From Rhizobium sp. BK418 (GTDB lineage: Bacteria; Pseudomonadota; Alphaproteobacteria; Rhizobiales; Rhizobiaceae), in contig NZ_SLZK01000004.1 of the NCBI RefSeq assembly GCF_004341105.1, forward strand, positions 124,001 through 188,000: a DNA stretch of 64,000 nucleotides. The letters run 5' to 3'. The stretch's first letter is position 1. Each line of letters opens with the position of its first letter. The notes beneath the pieces are model-generated. The model was not told where the DNA came from, did not search any database, and saw nothing but the letters and a program-made list of their open reading frames with translations. The position numbers were made by a program, and so were the translations under genes. This document shows, one piece after another, positions 33,988-44,218 of the stretch.

Positions 33988-35511
33988 ATGCAGACATCCC
34001 GTTCGAGCAAAGGGCCGCATCGCCCACTTGCATCGGTTAGAGGCTGCACCCGGCAGTATCCCGGTGTGCTTGCTCTTGACAATGCGACGTTTGAAGTGGT
34101 CGGCGGTGAGGTACGGGCGCTGCTTGGCAAAAACGGCGCTGGCAAATCGACGCTCATTCGTCTGCTGACAGGAGCCGAAATTCCGAATGCCGGAACCGTG
34201 GAGATCGATGGCGAAGAGCTGCGGCACAGCGGTTCGAGCCGTGCTCAGGATGCGTTCGACAAAGGTGTTCGCGTCGTCTACCAGGAGCTAAGCCTGGTGC
34301 CGGGAATGACGCTTGCCGAAAACCTGTTCCTTGGGCGATGGCCGCGAAGGGGTGGCGTCATCCAATATGCCGATATGGAAGCTGAGGCATCCGAGGCAAT
34401 GAGCCGCCTTGGTCTCGATCGAGCTCCCAACACGCTGGTTGCGAGCTTAAGCCCCGCAGAGCGTCAGTTGCTGGAAATCGCCCGTGTCCTGCTCGGAAAA
34501 CCCAAACTCGTTATTCTTGATGAGCCGACGAGCTCGCTCGCAGCGGCGGAGGCCGAGAAGGTGATGGCGGCCGTGAAACGGATCGCTTCGCAAGGCATCG
34601 CGGTCATCTATGTCAGCCACAGGATGAACGAGATACGCCAGATCGCGCATTCCGCGACGATCATGCGGGACGGGCGCATCATCGACACGGTCGATGTGAA
34701 GGGTGCTGATACCCGCGAGATCGTCAGGCTCATGCTCGGGTCGGACGCTTCGCAAGCCGATGGGCTGGAAAACAGAAGCCTTGAGAAGACCGTGCTTGAA
34801 GTCAGGGACCTTGCGCTTGCCCCGAAACTGAGCTCGGTATCCTTCGAGCTCAAGGAGGGTGAGGTTCTCGGTATTGCAGGTCTTCTCGGCGCGGGCCGGA
34901 CCGAACTGCTCCAGGCTATCATGGGGGTGCGAACGCAAGACCAAGGCGACGTGCTGGTCGATGGTGTTACGGTTAGGCCAGGGCACTACAAGCGGATGAT
35001 CTCCAGGGGTTTCGGTTACACGCCGGAAAGCCGGAAGGAGGAGGGCATCATCCCGCTTTTGGGTGTCGACGAAAACATTCTGGCGACAAATTTTTCCGGA
35101 GTGAGCAGGAGCGGGATTCTCTCCGCCAGGATGATGGCCGATGCGACACGCAGGGTTATCGAAAGGCTGCACGTCAAGACGGCGCGGACAAATACTCCGA
35201 TCGGCACGCTGTCAGGCGGAAACCAGCAAAAGGTCGTCATCGGGCGCTGGGTCTACGCTGACAGCCGCGTCCTTTTGCTCGATGAGCCCACCAGAGGCGT
35301 TGACGTGGAGGCGAAGGCGCAGATTTACGCGATCATCCGTCAGTTGGCGGCTGAAGGACGCAGCATCATCTTCGTCTCCAGCGAAATCGAAGAATTGCCA
35401 CTCGTTTGCGACCGTGTGCTGGTGCTCCGGGACGGTAGGCTTCGCGAAGAATTCAAATCGCCAAACATCGATCAGGATGCCTTGATGGCTGCCTGCATCG
35501 CCGGACATTGA
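33988..35511 (+). CDS. Sugar ABC transporter ATP-binding protein (RbsA/MglA-like)
   Basis: Double ATPase of 507 aa. N-terminal half: Walker A GKNGAGKST, signature LSPAERQLLEIA (degenerate, as usual in this family), Walker B LVILDEPTSSL. C-terminal half: degenerate Walker A GLLGAGRTE, signature LSGGNQQK, Walker B LLLDEPTRGVD. GGAAGG before the ATG at 33988 is preferred to GTG at 33976. It has the full family length. Confidence 0.95.
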   Translation: MQTSRSSKGPHRPLASVRGCTRQYPGVLALDNATFEVVGGEVRALLGKNGAGKSTLIRLLTGAEIPNAGTVEIDGEELRHSGSSRAQDAFDKGVRVVYQELSLVPGMTLAENLFLGRWPRRGGVIQYADMEAEASEAMSRLGLDRAPNTLVASLSPAERQLLEIARVLLGKPKLVILDEPTSSLAAAEAEKVMAAVKRIASQGIAVIYVSHRMNEIRQIAHSATIMRDGRIIDTVDVKGADTREIVRLMLGSDASQADGLENRSLEKTVLEVRDLALAPKLSSVSFELKEGEVLGIAGLLGAGRTELLQAIMGVRTQDQGDVLVDGVTVRPGHYKRMISRGFGYTPESRKEEGIIPLLGVDENILATNFSGVSRSGILSARMMADATRRVIERLHVKTARTNTPIGTLSGGNQQKVVIGRWVYADSRVLLLDEPTRGVDVEAKAQIYAIIRQLAAEGRSIIFVSSEIEELPLVCDRVLVLRDGRLREEFKSPNIDQDALMAACIAGH

Positions 35512-35520
35512 GGGAGACAT

Positions 35521-36531
35521 ATGATGTCACTCGACCAGGCTGCAAAGCCCACATCCGCCCGGACTTCCAAGAAATCGGGTTTTACATTTTCGCAGCACAT
35601 GAACGAGCTAAGCCTGTTTGTGGCAATCCTCGTGCTCTACGTGGTCTTCACATCGACTGCCAATGGTTTCCTTTCCTTCAATAACCAGATCAATATCCTG
35701 CGTGATGCGGCCACGATTGGTATTGCGGCTTGGGCGGCGACGCTGATCATCATCGCCGGCGAAATCGACGTCAGCGTCGGCCCTATGGTCGCCTTTATTT
35801 CGGTCGTGCTGGCGTTCCTGCTTCAATGGGGTGTGCCGACACCAATTTCCTTTGCTCTTGCGATCGTGGTTGGAGCATTGCTCGGCTCCATCGCCGGAGC
35901 CTTGCGAGCATATTGTGACGTTCCCTCATTCGTCGCGACGCTCGGGCTCTGGAGCGCGCTCAGGGGCACGGCTCTGTTCGTAACGGACGCGCTGCCAGTT
36001 TCCATCGGTCGAAACGACACGCTGGACGCCCTCGATCGCTCGGTTCTGGGGATACCGCCAGCCGCAATCATCATGTTGGTCTTGTTCGCGATCTTTGCCT
36101 TTGTGAGCCGGAAAACCGCATTCGGCCGCTCCGTATTTGCAATCGGCGGCAATGCGCATGCGGCTTTTCTGAGCGGTATCAGCGTCTCGGGCATCCGCGT
36201 AGCGCTCTTTGCGATCGCGGGAGCAATGGCTGCAATCTCGGGCATCCTTCTTGTCTCACGTCTGGGCTCTGGTAATGCCACGGCAGCAACGGGACTGGAG
36301 TTTGACGTCATCGCGGCTGTCGTCGTGGGCGGCACCTCGCTTTCGGGCGGACGCGGGTCGATGCTTGGCACGCTGCTAGGCGTTCTCGTCATCACCCTGA
36401 TTGGAAACGGCCTGGTTCTTCTCGGTATCAACCCGTTCTTCCAGCAGGTTGTCCGTGGTCTCATCATCGTCATCGCCGTTCTCGCCAATATCCAGGCGAT
36501 CAAGCGCAGCATGTCACGCAACAGGGGGTGA
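35521..36531 (+). CDS. Sugar ABC transporter permease (RbsC-like)
   Basis: Inner-membrane permease of 336 aa with eight to ten helices. Family marks: LIIIAGEIDVSVGPMVAF, VATLGLWSALRGTALFV, IGGNAHAAFLSGI and VVGGTSLSGGRGSMLGTLLG. It begins 9 bp after the ATPase gene and completes the importer. Confidence 0.95.
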   Translation: MMSLDQAAKPTSARTSKKSGFTFSQHMNELSLFVAILVLYVVFTSTANGFLSFNNQINILRDAATIGIAAWAATLIIIAGEIDVSVGPMVAFISVVLAFLLQWGVPTPISFALAIVVGALLGSIAGALRAYCDVPSFVATLGLWSALRGTALFVTDALPVSIGRNDTLDALDRSVLGIPPAAIIMLVLFAIFAFVSRKTAFGRSVFAIGGNAHAAFLSGISVSGIRVALFAIAGAMAAISGILLVSRLGSGNATAATGLEFDVIAAVVVGGTSLSGGRGSMLGTLLGVLVITLIGNGLVLLGINPFFQQVVRGLIIVIAVLANIQAIKRSMSRNRG

Positions 36532-36536
36532 GGGCG

Positions 36537-37427
36537 ATGACGATCGTGGACCTGCAGTCCGGACCGCTCTCGCTTCGTGTTTCATCGAAGGGTGGGCTGG
36601 TGCTGGGTTTCTGGAAAGAAGCAGATGTCGGTAGAGTGCCGCTATTGCGTCCTGCGCCATCGGCCGAGGCTGATGCACTCTCGTCCTCCTGCTATCCATT
36701 GATCCCCTTTGGCAACCGTGTCAAAGGCAACCGGTTCGCCTTTGAGGGCATCGAATATCGGTTCGAGCCAAATACCAAGTGGGATAAGCATTACCTGCAC
36801 GGCGAAGGCTGGCAGGCGGACTGGTCGATCAACGGGCAAACACAGACTTCAGTCGAAATGAGTTTCCTCCACCGCGGAGGCAATACGCCTTACGCTTACC
36901 GCGCGAGCCAGGGTTTTGTATTGAACGACGCCAGCCTCACGATGACGCTTACAGTCGAGAACCTTGGTGAACGCGCTATGCCGTTTGGTCTTGGCTGGCA
37001 TCCGTATTTCCCGATGACGCCGGAAACAACGCTTCAGGCTCGATCGGAGAAATTCTGGACCGAAGTGGACGAGTGGTTGCCAGGTGAGCGCACCGATATT
37101 CCGGTCGATCTTGATTTCAGCAAACCTGCCGAATTGCCGCATCGATGGGTCAATAACGGATTCGAGGACTGGAATGGCGAGGCGAGGATCGCATGGCCCG
37201 AACGCCGCACCGCGCTGAGGCTTTCGGCGGATCCGATCTTCAAGCATGCGTTTGTTTTCGTGTCTGATACGGCCTTCGATCCGAACTTCGAGTGTGACTA
37301 CTTCTGCTTTGAGCCCATGACGCATCTGGCCAATGGCCATAACCTTCCCGATCTTGGCGGCCTGAAGGTTCTTGGCCCGGGCGGGCACCTGTCCGGAAGT
37401 GTCCGATTGCATCCCGAAAATATCTAA
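36537..37427 (+). CDS. Aldose 1-epimerase family protein
   Basis: Mutarotase-type enzyme of 296 aa interconverting alpha and beta anomers of an imported aldose. Seen: YPLIPFGNRVKGNRFAFEG, the histidine in KWDKHYLHGEGWQ, GLGWHPYFP (second His) and a terminal acidic residue in FECDYFCFEPM. ATG at 36537 overlaps no gene by itself; a GTG at 36528 would overlap the permease by 4 bp. It is in operon with the importer. Confidence 0.9.
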   Translation: MTIVDLQSGPLSLRVSSKGGLVLGFWKEADVGRVPLLRPAPSAEADALSSSCYPLIPFGNRVKGNRFAFEGIEYRFEPNTKWDKHYLHGEGWQADWSINGQTQTSVEMSFLHRGGNTPYAYRASQGFVLNDASLTMTLTVENLGERAMPFGLGWHPYFPMTPETTLQARSEKFWTEVDEWLPGERTDIPVDLDFSKPAELPHRWVNNGFEDWNGEARIAWPERRTALRLSADPIFKHAFVFVSDTAFDPNFECDYFCFEPMTHLANGHNLPDLGGLKVLGPGGHLSGSVRLHPENI

Positions 37428-37452
37428 CAGATATCCATATCGGAGTTCATGA

Positions 37453-39078
37453 ATGTCTACGGAAGACCGTTACGACTACATTATCGTTGGCGGCGGAAGC
37501 TCCGCCTGTGTGGTCGCGGCTAAGCTTGTTCGAGAAGGAAAGGCGAAAGTCCTTCTGCTTGAGCGGGGACCCGCCAAGGCAAGCCCAATCATGCATTTTC
37601 CTGCCGGCTACATGAAGTTCCTTGCCAAAGACACCTACCTGTCCATGCATCAGACGAAGCCGCAGCCGCAGTTGAACGGACGCGGCCCGATCGTCCCGCA
37701 AGGTAAGGTGCTCGGCGGCGGCAGCACGGTCAATGCCATGGTTTATATGCGCGGGCAGGCAGCAGATTTCGACCTCTGGAACGCGCTGATCAAGCCGGAA
37801 GGATCGAATGACAATGCGTGGTCCTACGCCGATCTGCTCCCATACTTCAAGGCCCAGGAAGACAACGACCATCTCGCCAACGAATTTCACGGGGTTGGTG
37901 GGCCGCTCAAGATTTCCCATCTCGGTCACACCAGCCCGATGACGCGAACCTATGTGAAAACGCTTCAGGCAATGGGCATACCGTACAATCCCGACTTCAA
38001 CGGCGCGCATCAGTTCGGCGTCGGATTCATGCAGCATACGATCGACTGGACGACACGAAAGCGCTCGAGCGCCGTCGACGCTTTCCTCGCTCCCGTCATC
38101 AACGACCCGTTGCTGACGATCGAGACTGAGGCGACCGTCACGTCTCTTGAAATGGATGGTGACCGCGCCGTGGGCGTTTTCTATGTGCAGAAGGGTGCGC
38201 GGAAGCAAGCCAAGGCCGGCAACGAAGTCATTCTTGCTGCCGGTGCGTATCAAACTCCCAAGCTGATGATGCTTTCCGGTATCGGCCCGCAGGAGGACCT
38301 GAAGCGCCACGGTTTAAAAACTACCGTCGCCTTGCCAGGCGTCGGAAAAAATCTGCAGGATCACTACGAATGCCCGGTCGTCGCGACCACCAGGGGCTCG
38401 TTCGGCTACTACGGGCAGGATCGCGGATGGCCAATGATCAAGGCAGGATTGCAGTATCTCATGTTCAAGTCGGGACCTGTCTCGACTACTGGAGTCGAGA
38501 CCTGCGCTTTTTACGATCCCGATGGAAACAACGACCGGCCAACGATCCAGATGTTCTGCGTTCCAACCGTTTATCTAGACCGTGACGTCATGGGGACAGA
38601 GCCGGGTGACGGTGTGACCATCAATTCGCTCCTGCTTCGTCCCAAGGCGCGCGGCTCAGTGACCTTGGCCTCCAGTGATCCATTCGCCGATCCGATCGTT
38701 GATACCCAGATTTTTGGCCATCCGGACGACTTGCGTCTGACAATGGCTGGCTTCCGTTTCGCTCGAACGGTGCTGGAGGCGATGCCCATGAAGGAGTTCA
38801 TCGACAAGGAGATATTCCCGGGTCCAGACGTAACCAGCGATGAGGCGATCGCCGCTCACTGCAAGCGGACCGTAAAGACGGGATACCATCCGGTCGGGAC
38901 TTGCAAGATGGGGACTGACGCCGATCCGGAAGCGGTGCTCGATACCAATCTTCGGGTTCGCGGAACGCGCGGTCTGCGCGTCGTCGACGCCTCGCTGATG
39001 CCGACAATCGTCAGCGGGAATACCAACGCAGCCGTTATGGCGGCGGCCGGAAAGGCCGCCGACCTGATCCTTAGCTAA
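37453..39078 (+). CDS. GMC-family FAD-dependent oxidoreductase
   Basis: Flavoprotein of 541 aa that oxidises an alcohol group. Seen: [16 protein letters not shown] near residue 11 (the usual final glycine of the FAD loop is alanine), [31 protein letters not shown] and the active-site [11 protein letters not shown], then [18 protein letters not shown]. It resembles choline or alcohol dehydrogenases, but its place between an epimerase and galactonate dehydratase suggests a sugar or sugar-alcohol substrate. No signal peptide is seen. Confidence 0.93.
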   Translation: MSTEDRYDYIIVGGGSSACVVAAKLVREGKAKVLLLERGPAKASPIMHFPAGYMKFLAKDTYLSMHQTKPQPQLNGRGPIVPQGKVLGGGSTVNAMVYMRGQAADFDLWNALIKPEGSNDNAWSYADLLPYFKAQEDNDHLANEFHGVGGPLKISHLGHTSPMTRTYVKTLQAMGIPYNPDFNGAHQFGVGFMQHTIDWTTRKRSSAVDAFLAPVINDPLLTIETEATVTSLEMDGDRAVGVFYVQKGARKQAKAGNEVILAAGAYQTPKLMMLSGIGPQEDLKRHGLKTTVALPGVGKNLQDHYECPVVATTRGSFGYYGQDRGWPMIKAGLQYLMFKSGPVSTTGVETCAFYDPDGNNDRPTIQMFCVPTVYLDRDVMGTEPGDGVTINSLLLRPKARGSVTLASSDPFADPIVDTQIFGHPDDLRLTMAGFRFARTVLEAMPMKEFIDKEIFPGPDVTSDEAIAAHCKRTVKTGYHPVGTCKMGTDADPEAVLDTNLRVRGTRGLRVVDASLMPTIVSGNTNAAVMAAAGKAADLILS

Positions 39079-39089
39079 TAGGTTCCAAG

Positions 39090-40238
39090 ATGAAAATCAC
39101 CAAGCTGACCACCTATATCGTCCCGCCGCGCTGGCTGTTTCTGAAGATCGAAACCGATGAAGGCATCGTCGGCTGGGGTGAACCGGTCGTCGAAGGCCGT
39201 GCGCTGACCGTCGAGGCCGCCGTCCACGAACTCGCCGATTACCTTATCGGGAAGGATCCCTTCCTAATCGAAGACCACTGGACGGTGATGTATCGCGGTG
39301 GTTTCTATCGCGGCGGCGCGATCCACATGTCAGCGATCTCGGGTATCGACCAGGCGCTCTGGGACATCAAGGGCAAGGCGCTCGGCCAGCCGATTCATTC
39401 GCTGCTTGGCGGCCAGGTGCGCGACCGCATCAAGGTCTATTCCTGGATCGGCGGCGACCGTCCCTCCGATGTCGCCCGCAACGCCAAGGATGTCGTCGCC
39501 CGCGGCTTCAAAGCCATCAAGCTCAATGGCTGCGAGGAAATGCAGATCGTCGATAGCAACGAGAAGATCGACAAGGCGGTCGAGACCATCGCCACGATCC
39601 GCGAGGCGATCGGCCCGCATATCGGCATCGGCGTCGATTTCCACGGCCGTGTGCACAAGCCCATGGCAAAAGTTCTCGCCAAGGAACTCGAGCCCTACAA
39701 GCTGATGTTCATCGAGGAGCCGGTTCTCTCCGAACACCGCGAAACCCTGAAGGAAATCGCCAACCATTGCTCGACGCCGATCGCGCTCGGCGAACGCCTC
39801 TATTCGCGCTGGGACTTCAAGTCGGTCCTGTCGGACGGCTATGTCGACATCATCCAGCCGGATCTGTCGCATGCCGGCGGCATTACCGAATGCCGCAAGA
39901 TCGCCGCCATGGCCGAGGCCTATGATGTAGCGCTGGCGCCCCACTGCCCGCTCGGGCCGATCGCACTTGCTGCCTGCCTGCAGGTCGATGCCGTCTCCTA
40001 TAATGCCTTCATTCAGGAGCAGAGCCTCGGCATCCACTACAACAAGGGCAATGACATTCTGGACTACATCTCCAACAAGGACGTCTTCCAATATGCCGAC
40101 GGTTTCGTCTCCATTCCGCAAGGCGCCGGCCTCGGCGTCGAAGTGGACGAAGCCTATGTCATCGAGCGCGCCAAGCAAAGCCACCGCTGGCGCAATCCGA
40201 TCTGGCGCCATGAAGACGGCAGCTTTGCCGAATGGTGA
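39090..40238 (+). CDS. dgoD: D-galactonate dehydratase
   Basis: Enolase-superfamily enzyme of 382 aa converting D-galactonate to 2-keto-3-deoxy-galactonate. The metal ligands and catalytic residues fall at the expected places: Asp183 and His185 in VDFHGRVHK, Glu209 in FIEEP, Glu235 in ALGERL, and His285 in APHCPLGP. Length and C-terminus (GVEVDEAYV, then [14 protein letters not shown]) match DgoD. By eye its codon use is more biased to C and G third positions than the GMC gene before it. Confidence 0.95.
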   Translation: MKITKLTTYIVPPRWLFLKIETDEGIVGWGEPVVEGRALTVEAAVHELADYLIGKDPFLIEDHWTVMYRGGFYRGGAIHMSAISGIDQALWDIKGKALGQPIHSLLGGQVRDRIKVYSWIGGDRPSDVARNAKDVVARGFKAIKLNGCEEMQIVDSNEKIDKAVETIATIREAIGPHIGIGVDFHGRVHKPMAKVLAKELEPYKLMFIEEPVLSEHRETLKEIANHCSTPIALGERLYSRWDFKSVLSDGYVDIIQPDLSHAGGITECRKIAAMAEAYDVALAPHCPLGPIALAACLQVDAVSYNAFIQEQSLGIHYNKGNDILDYISNKDVFQYADGFVSIPQGAGLGVEVDEAYVIERAKQSHRWRNPIWRHEDGSFAEW

Positions 40239-40252
40239 GAAGAGAGGGTCCT

Positions 40253-41032
40253 ATGTCGAGGCGCCTAAGCAACAAACGCATCCTGATTACAGGCGCGGCC
40301 CAAGGTATTGGTCTTGCGATCGCAAATGCTTTTGTCCGCGAGGACGCGAGCATCTTTCTCATCGATCGCGATGAGACTCTGCTTTACCAAGAGGCTGCAA
40401 AGCTTAAGAACGAGGGATATCGCGTCGGCGCTCAAGCGGCTGATATCACCGACGCGAAAGCCATCGCCGCTGCCGTCTCCCAGGCGCAATCAGAGATCGG
40501 ACGGATTAACGCGCTCGTCAACAACGCCGGCGTCAACGTCTTTGCCGAGCCGCTGGAGACCAGCGACGAGGAATGGAACCGCTGTTTCGATATCAATCTC
40601 AAGGGTGCGTGGAACTGCTCGAAAGCCGTGCTGCCCGGGCTGATCGAACAGGGCGGCGGCGTGATCCTGAATATTACCTCGACGCACTCCTTCACGATCA
40701 TCCCGCATACGTTCCCATATCCGCTCGCCAAGCACGCGCTTCTTGGCATGACCAAGTCTCTTGGGCTCGAATATGCACCGAAGAACATCCGGGTTAACGC
40801 GCTTGCTCCTGGCTATGTCGCGACCCAGAAAGTCATCGACTATTGGGCCGGTTTTCCCGATCCGGAAGCGGCCAAAGCCGAGACTATGAAACTACATCCT
40901 GGCGGGCGAATTGCCGCGCCGGAGGAGATCGCCATGGCGGCCGTCTTCATGATCTCCGACGAGTGCCCGTTTATGAACGCTACCTGCCTAACCGTCGATG
41001 GCGGCTTGAGCGTTCAGCAGCATCCGGCCTGA
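40253..41032 (+). CDS. SDR family sugar dehydrogenase (possible galactose 1-dehydrogenase)
   Basis: NAD(P)-dependent short-chain dehydrogenase of 259 aa. Seen: ITGAAQGIGLAIA, NNAGVNVFAEPLE, catalytic ITSTHS and YPLAK, and TCLTVDGGLSVQQHP. The segment FPDPEAAKAETMKLHPGGR is typical of SDRs that oxidise aldoses. In an operon with an epimerase and galactonate dehydratase, oxidation of galactose (or fucose or arabinose) to its lactone is the likely role. ATG at 40253 follows GAGAGGG. Confidence 0.88.
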   Translation: MSRRLSNKRILITGAAQGIGLAIANAFVREDASIFLIDRDETLLYQEAAKLKNEGYRVGAQAADITDAKAIAAAVSQAQSEIGRINALVNNAGVNVFAEPLETSDEEWNRCFDINLKGAWNCSKAVLPGLIEQGGGVILNITSTHSFTIIPHTFPYPLAKHALLGMTKSLGLEYAPKNIRVNALAPGYVATQKVIDYWAGFPDPEAAKAETMKLHPGGRIAAPEEIAMAAVFMISDECPFMNATCLTVDGGLSVQQHPA

Positions 41033-41098
41033 TTAACTGATTGCGCGTCCAATCTGCGGTTATCCCACGCGCTCGAAATTTCTGAGTCGGCTGAAGAA

Positions 41099-41136
41099 TT
41101 GACTTTTCAACGTTTCTAAGTTAATCCATTAACTTA
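41099..41136 (+). promoter_or_regulatory. Promoter region with 20-bp operator palindrome
   Basis: A palindrome of two 9-bp arms, TAAGTTAAT (41117-41125) and ATTAACTTA (41128-41136), separated by CC, lies 73 bases before the binding-protein gene. TTGACT (41099-41104) may be the -35 box, with TTAATC or TAATCC inside the palindrome as -10. The likely binder is the LacI-type regulator encoded at the end of this operon. Confidence 0.55.
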
Positions 41137-41209
41137 TTGGCATTCCGGCATTCTTGAGGAGGGGTGACCGGTCCGGTAGCGGCTTGCCATATGCTAGGGA
41201 GGAGATAGC

Positions 41210-42451
41210 ATGAAACTCGCTGAACGACTGATGGTCGGCGCATTCGGGCTCGCGCTCGCAAGTGTCGCAACGACTGTAAAGGCCGAGACTTTAAAAATCT
41301 ATTGGAACGCTGGCCACGCCTATCCGGCCTACGCCGATGTCATAAAGCAGTTCGAGAAGGATCATCCGGGATGGAACGTCGAGTGGGGGCGGTTCCAGTG
41401 GCCCGACCTGCGCACCAAGCTGGTGGCGGACCTTTCCGTGGGTAATGCACCGGATCTTGTCGCTGAACCGGGTGGTTGGGTTCCGGAATTTGCCCTTCAG
41501 GGAAAAATAACGCCACTCAACGATTATGTCGCCAAGGACGGGAAGGCGATGGGCTATCCCGACGATTGGCAAGATTTTTCGGTCGCCCGAAATACGATCG
41601 ACGGCAAATATTATGGCATCCAGCTGCATCTGACCTGCGCCACCCTCGTCTATAATACCGACCTCCTAAAGGCGGCAGGGATCGAGAAGCCGCCATCCAA
41701 CTGGCAGGAATTTCGCGATGCGGCGATCGCGGTGACCAAGACGGGGCGCTTTGGTTTTGCGCCCAATCAGGTTGCCGCCTATTTCACGCCGTGGATCTAT
41801 CAGAATGACGGCAAGTTCTACGACAAGGCATCGAATAAAGTTGCCTTCGATAGCCCGCAATCGGCCGAGGCGCTACAGTTCGTTGCCGATCTGATCCACA
41901 AGGACAAGGCTGCGACCGCTCCGGTCGCCGGTGCCGACTACGAAGGGCCGCAAAAACTTTTCACCGCCGGCCGTGCCGCCATGATCCTGACCGGTCCCTG
42001 GGACGTCGGTCCGATCAAAACCGGCAATCCGAATCTTCACTGGGATGTTGCCCCGTCCCTGACGGAGAAGCGTCAGGCGACGATGTCCGGTGGCGTCAGT
42101 CTCTTCATTCCGAAAGATGCCAAGCATCCTGCGGAGGCATGGGATCTGTTGAAGCGTTTCGTCGCGCTTGACACCGAGCTTGCCGCTTCCATCCCCAACG
42201 GGATGACAATGCCGCGCAAATCCTGGGCTGCAGATCCGAAGGTCAAGGCAGATCCGGTGCTCGGCAAATTCAGCCAGTGCCTCCCGTATGCCGTCGATTA
42301 CAGTGCCGATATTTCGCTTACCGGCAAAAACGCCAGCGTGCAGGACCTCTTTACGGCAGCCGTCCAGGACATCCTCTACAACAACAAGCCAGCGCAGGCC
42401 GTGCTGTCGGACTATGCCGCCAAGGCAAACGCGGAACTTCAAAAGAAGTGA
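41210..42451 (+). CDS. Sugar ABC transporter solute-binding protein, family 1
   Basis: Periplasmic binding protein of 413 aa for a CUT1-type importer of oligosaccharides or substituted sugars. The signal peptide ends near residue 25 (VKAE). Seen: IYWNAGHAYPAYADVIKQFEKDHPGWNVEW, GRAAMILTGPWDVG and GGVSLFIPKDAKHPAEAWDLLKRF. GGGAGGAGATAGC precedes the ATG. Followed by two permeases and a sulfatase. Confidence 0.93.
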   Translation: MKLAERLMVGAFGLALASVATTVKAETLKIYWNAGHAYPAYADVIKQFEKDHPGWNVEWGRFQWPDLRTKLVADLSVGNAPDLVAEPGGWVPEFALQGKITPLNDYVAKDGKAMGYPDDWQDFSVARNTIDGKYYGIQLHLTCATLVYNTDLLKAAGIEKPPSNWQEFRDAAIAVTKTGRFGFAPNQVAAYFTPWIYQNDGKFYDKASNKVAFDSPQSAEALQFVADLIHKDKAATAPVAGADYEGPQKLFTAGRAAMILTGPWDVGPIKTGNPNLHWDVAPSLTEKRQATMSGGVSLFIPKDAKHPAEAWDLLKRFVALDTELAASIPNGMTMPRKSWAADPKVKADPVLGKFSQCLPYAVDYSADISLTGKNASVQDLFTAAVQDILYNNKPAQAVLSDYAAKANAELQKK

Positions 42452-42478
42452 TCGAAACCAACGACGGAGTTCGTCGGC

Positions 42479-43366
42479 ATGAAGTTCTTTGCAAGTCATA
42501 GCGGCCGTCAGGCAGCCTTTGCCTACATCGTTCTATCGCCGGCGATCCTCTATTTCGTCATCTATTTCTTCTACCCGATTGCGGTTGAACTCTGGGCCAG
42601 TTTCTATCGGGGACAGCCGCTGATCGGGGAGTCCCAGTTTGCCGGCTTCGACAATTATATACAGGCGCTCACGGACCAACGTGTCCGTGACGCATTCTTC
42701 AGAACCGCGATCTTTGCGACCTGTGGGACCATCTTCACTCTGTTACCTGCCTTAGGTCTGGCGGCGATCCTGAGTGGCCCCGTGAAGGCGGCCACGACAA
42801 TCCGTGCGATCATCTTCTTTCCGTATATCATCTCTTTCGTCATCGTCGCGCTGATGTGGAAGAGCATTCTCGATCCCTATACCGGTATGCTCAATGCGGT
42901 CCTCGCCACCCTCGGCCTGCCTATGCAGAGCTGGTTGAGCACGCCCTCGACTGCATTGTCCGTCATCATCGGTGTGACCGTCTGGAAGGACATCGGCTAT
43001 GCGATGCTGATCTATATCGCCGCCATCCAGTCCATCCCCAAGGATCTCTATGAGGCGGCCGACGTCGACGGCGCGTCGCCACTGCAGAAGTTCGTACGTA
43101 TTACGGTGCCGCTCCTTACTCCGACGACATTGTTTCTCGCCGTCATCAGCATGATTGCCCATCTGCAGGATCTGTCTGCTCCCTATCTTCTGACGGGAGG
43201 CGGACCGGCAGAGGCAACGCGTCTCTACGCGCTGCACGTCTACAATACCGCTTTCGTCGAGCTCAACATCGGCTATGCCTCGGCGCTTTCGTTCCTGATG
43301 CTGATCGTGATCCTGGTTGTGACTGCCCTCCAGTTCAAGTTTCTGAACCGGGAGATTACCTACTGA
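42479..43366 (+). CDS. CUT1 sugar ABC transporter permease (MalF-like)
   Basis: Inner-membrane permease of 295 aa with six helices. The coupling motif EAADVDGASPLQKFVRITVPLL is seen near residue 195. AFAYIVLSPAILYFVIYFFYP is the typical first helix. It overlaps the next permease by one base (TGATG). Confidence 0.95.
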   Translation: MKFFASHSGRQAAFAYIVLSPAILYFVIYFFYPIAVELWASFYRGQPLIGESQFAGFDNYIQALTDQRVRDAFFRTAIFATCGTIFTLLPALGLAAILSGPVKAATTIRAIIFFPYIISFVIVALMWKSILDPYTGMLNAVLATLGLPMQSWLSTPSTALSVIIGVTVWKDIGYAMLIYIAAIQSIPKDLYEAADVDGASPLQKFVRITVPLLTPTTLFLAVISMIAHLQDLSAPYLLTGGGPAEATRLYALHVYNTAFVELNIGYASALSFLMLIVILVVTALQFKFLNREITY

Positions 43367-44202
43367 TGACGCGTGTCGTGAACCGGCGGCCCCCCGCCAT
43401 ATCGATATTGACCTACCTGGTCCTCGGCGTGTTCGTCCTTCTCGCCCTGTTTCCGTTCTTCTACATGCTATCGCTATCGCTGCAGAGCGATGCCGACCTG
43501 TTCAGCGGTGTTCCAGTCATCATCCCCTCGCAGCTGCAGTTTTCCAACTACGTTACGATCTGGGACAAGGCGCCATTCGCCCGCTTCATCGTCAACAGCT
43601 TTGTGATCGCCGGCGGCATCACGTTTCTTCACCTGCTCTTCGATCCGCTCGTCGGCTATGTCTTTGCGAAGCTCGAATTTCCCGGCAAGCGCTTCATGTT
43701 CGCGTCCCTTCTGTCGACGCTGATGCTGCCTTTCTTCATCCGCATGATCCCGCTTTACATTCTGACGGCTGAGCTTGGCTGGCTCGATACCTATCAAGGG
43801 CTCATCATGCCGTTTGCGATGAGCGCCTATGGTATCTTCATGATGCGGCAGTTCATCCGCCCGATCCCGGTCGATCTTCTCGACGCGGCAAGGCTCGACG
43901 GGGCATCGGAATGGCGGATCTACCGCGCCATCGTCCTGCCGCAGCTCGGGCCGCCGATGGCTACGCTCGGACTATTGACTTTCGTCTTCCAGTTTAACGA
44001 GTTTCTCTGGCCGCTGGTCGTCGTCAGCTCGGTCGAGATGCGGCCCATTACAACGGGCCTGACCCTGTTCAATTCGGAATTCTTCACCCAGTGGAACCTC
44101 ACGGCGACGGGCGGGGTAATCCTGTTCGTTCCGAGCCTGCTGCTCTTCGTGTTCATGCAGCGCTTTTTCGTCCAGTCGGTGATGATGTCCGGCATGAAGT
44201 AG
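43366..44202 (+). CDS. CUT1 sugar ABC transporter permease (MalG-like)
   Basis: Second permease of the importer, 278 aa, six helices; coupling motif LDAARLDGASEWRIYRAIVLPQL near residue 175, and the C-terminal FVQSVMMSGMK typical of MalG-type proteins (usually ending in GAVKG). No ATP-binding gene follows, so the importer must borrow one, perhaps the UgpC/MalK-type ATPase at 51635. Confidence 0.95.
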   Translation: MTRVVNRRPPAISILTYLVLGVFVLLALFPFFYMLSLSLQSDADLFSGVPVIIPSQLQFSNYVTIWDKAPFARFIVNSFVIAGGITFLHLLFDPLVGYVFAKLEFPGKRFMFASLLSTLMLPFFIRMIPLYILTAELGWLDTYQGLIMPFAMSAYGIFMMRQFIRPIPVDLLDAARLDGASEWRIYRAIVLPQLGPPMATLGLLTFVFQFNEFLWPLVVVSSVEMRPITTGLTLFNSEFFTQWNLTATGGVILFVPSLLLFVFMQRFFVQSVMMSGMK

Positions 44203-44218
44203 TCAAGATGAGGAATCC

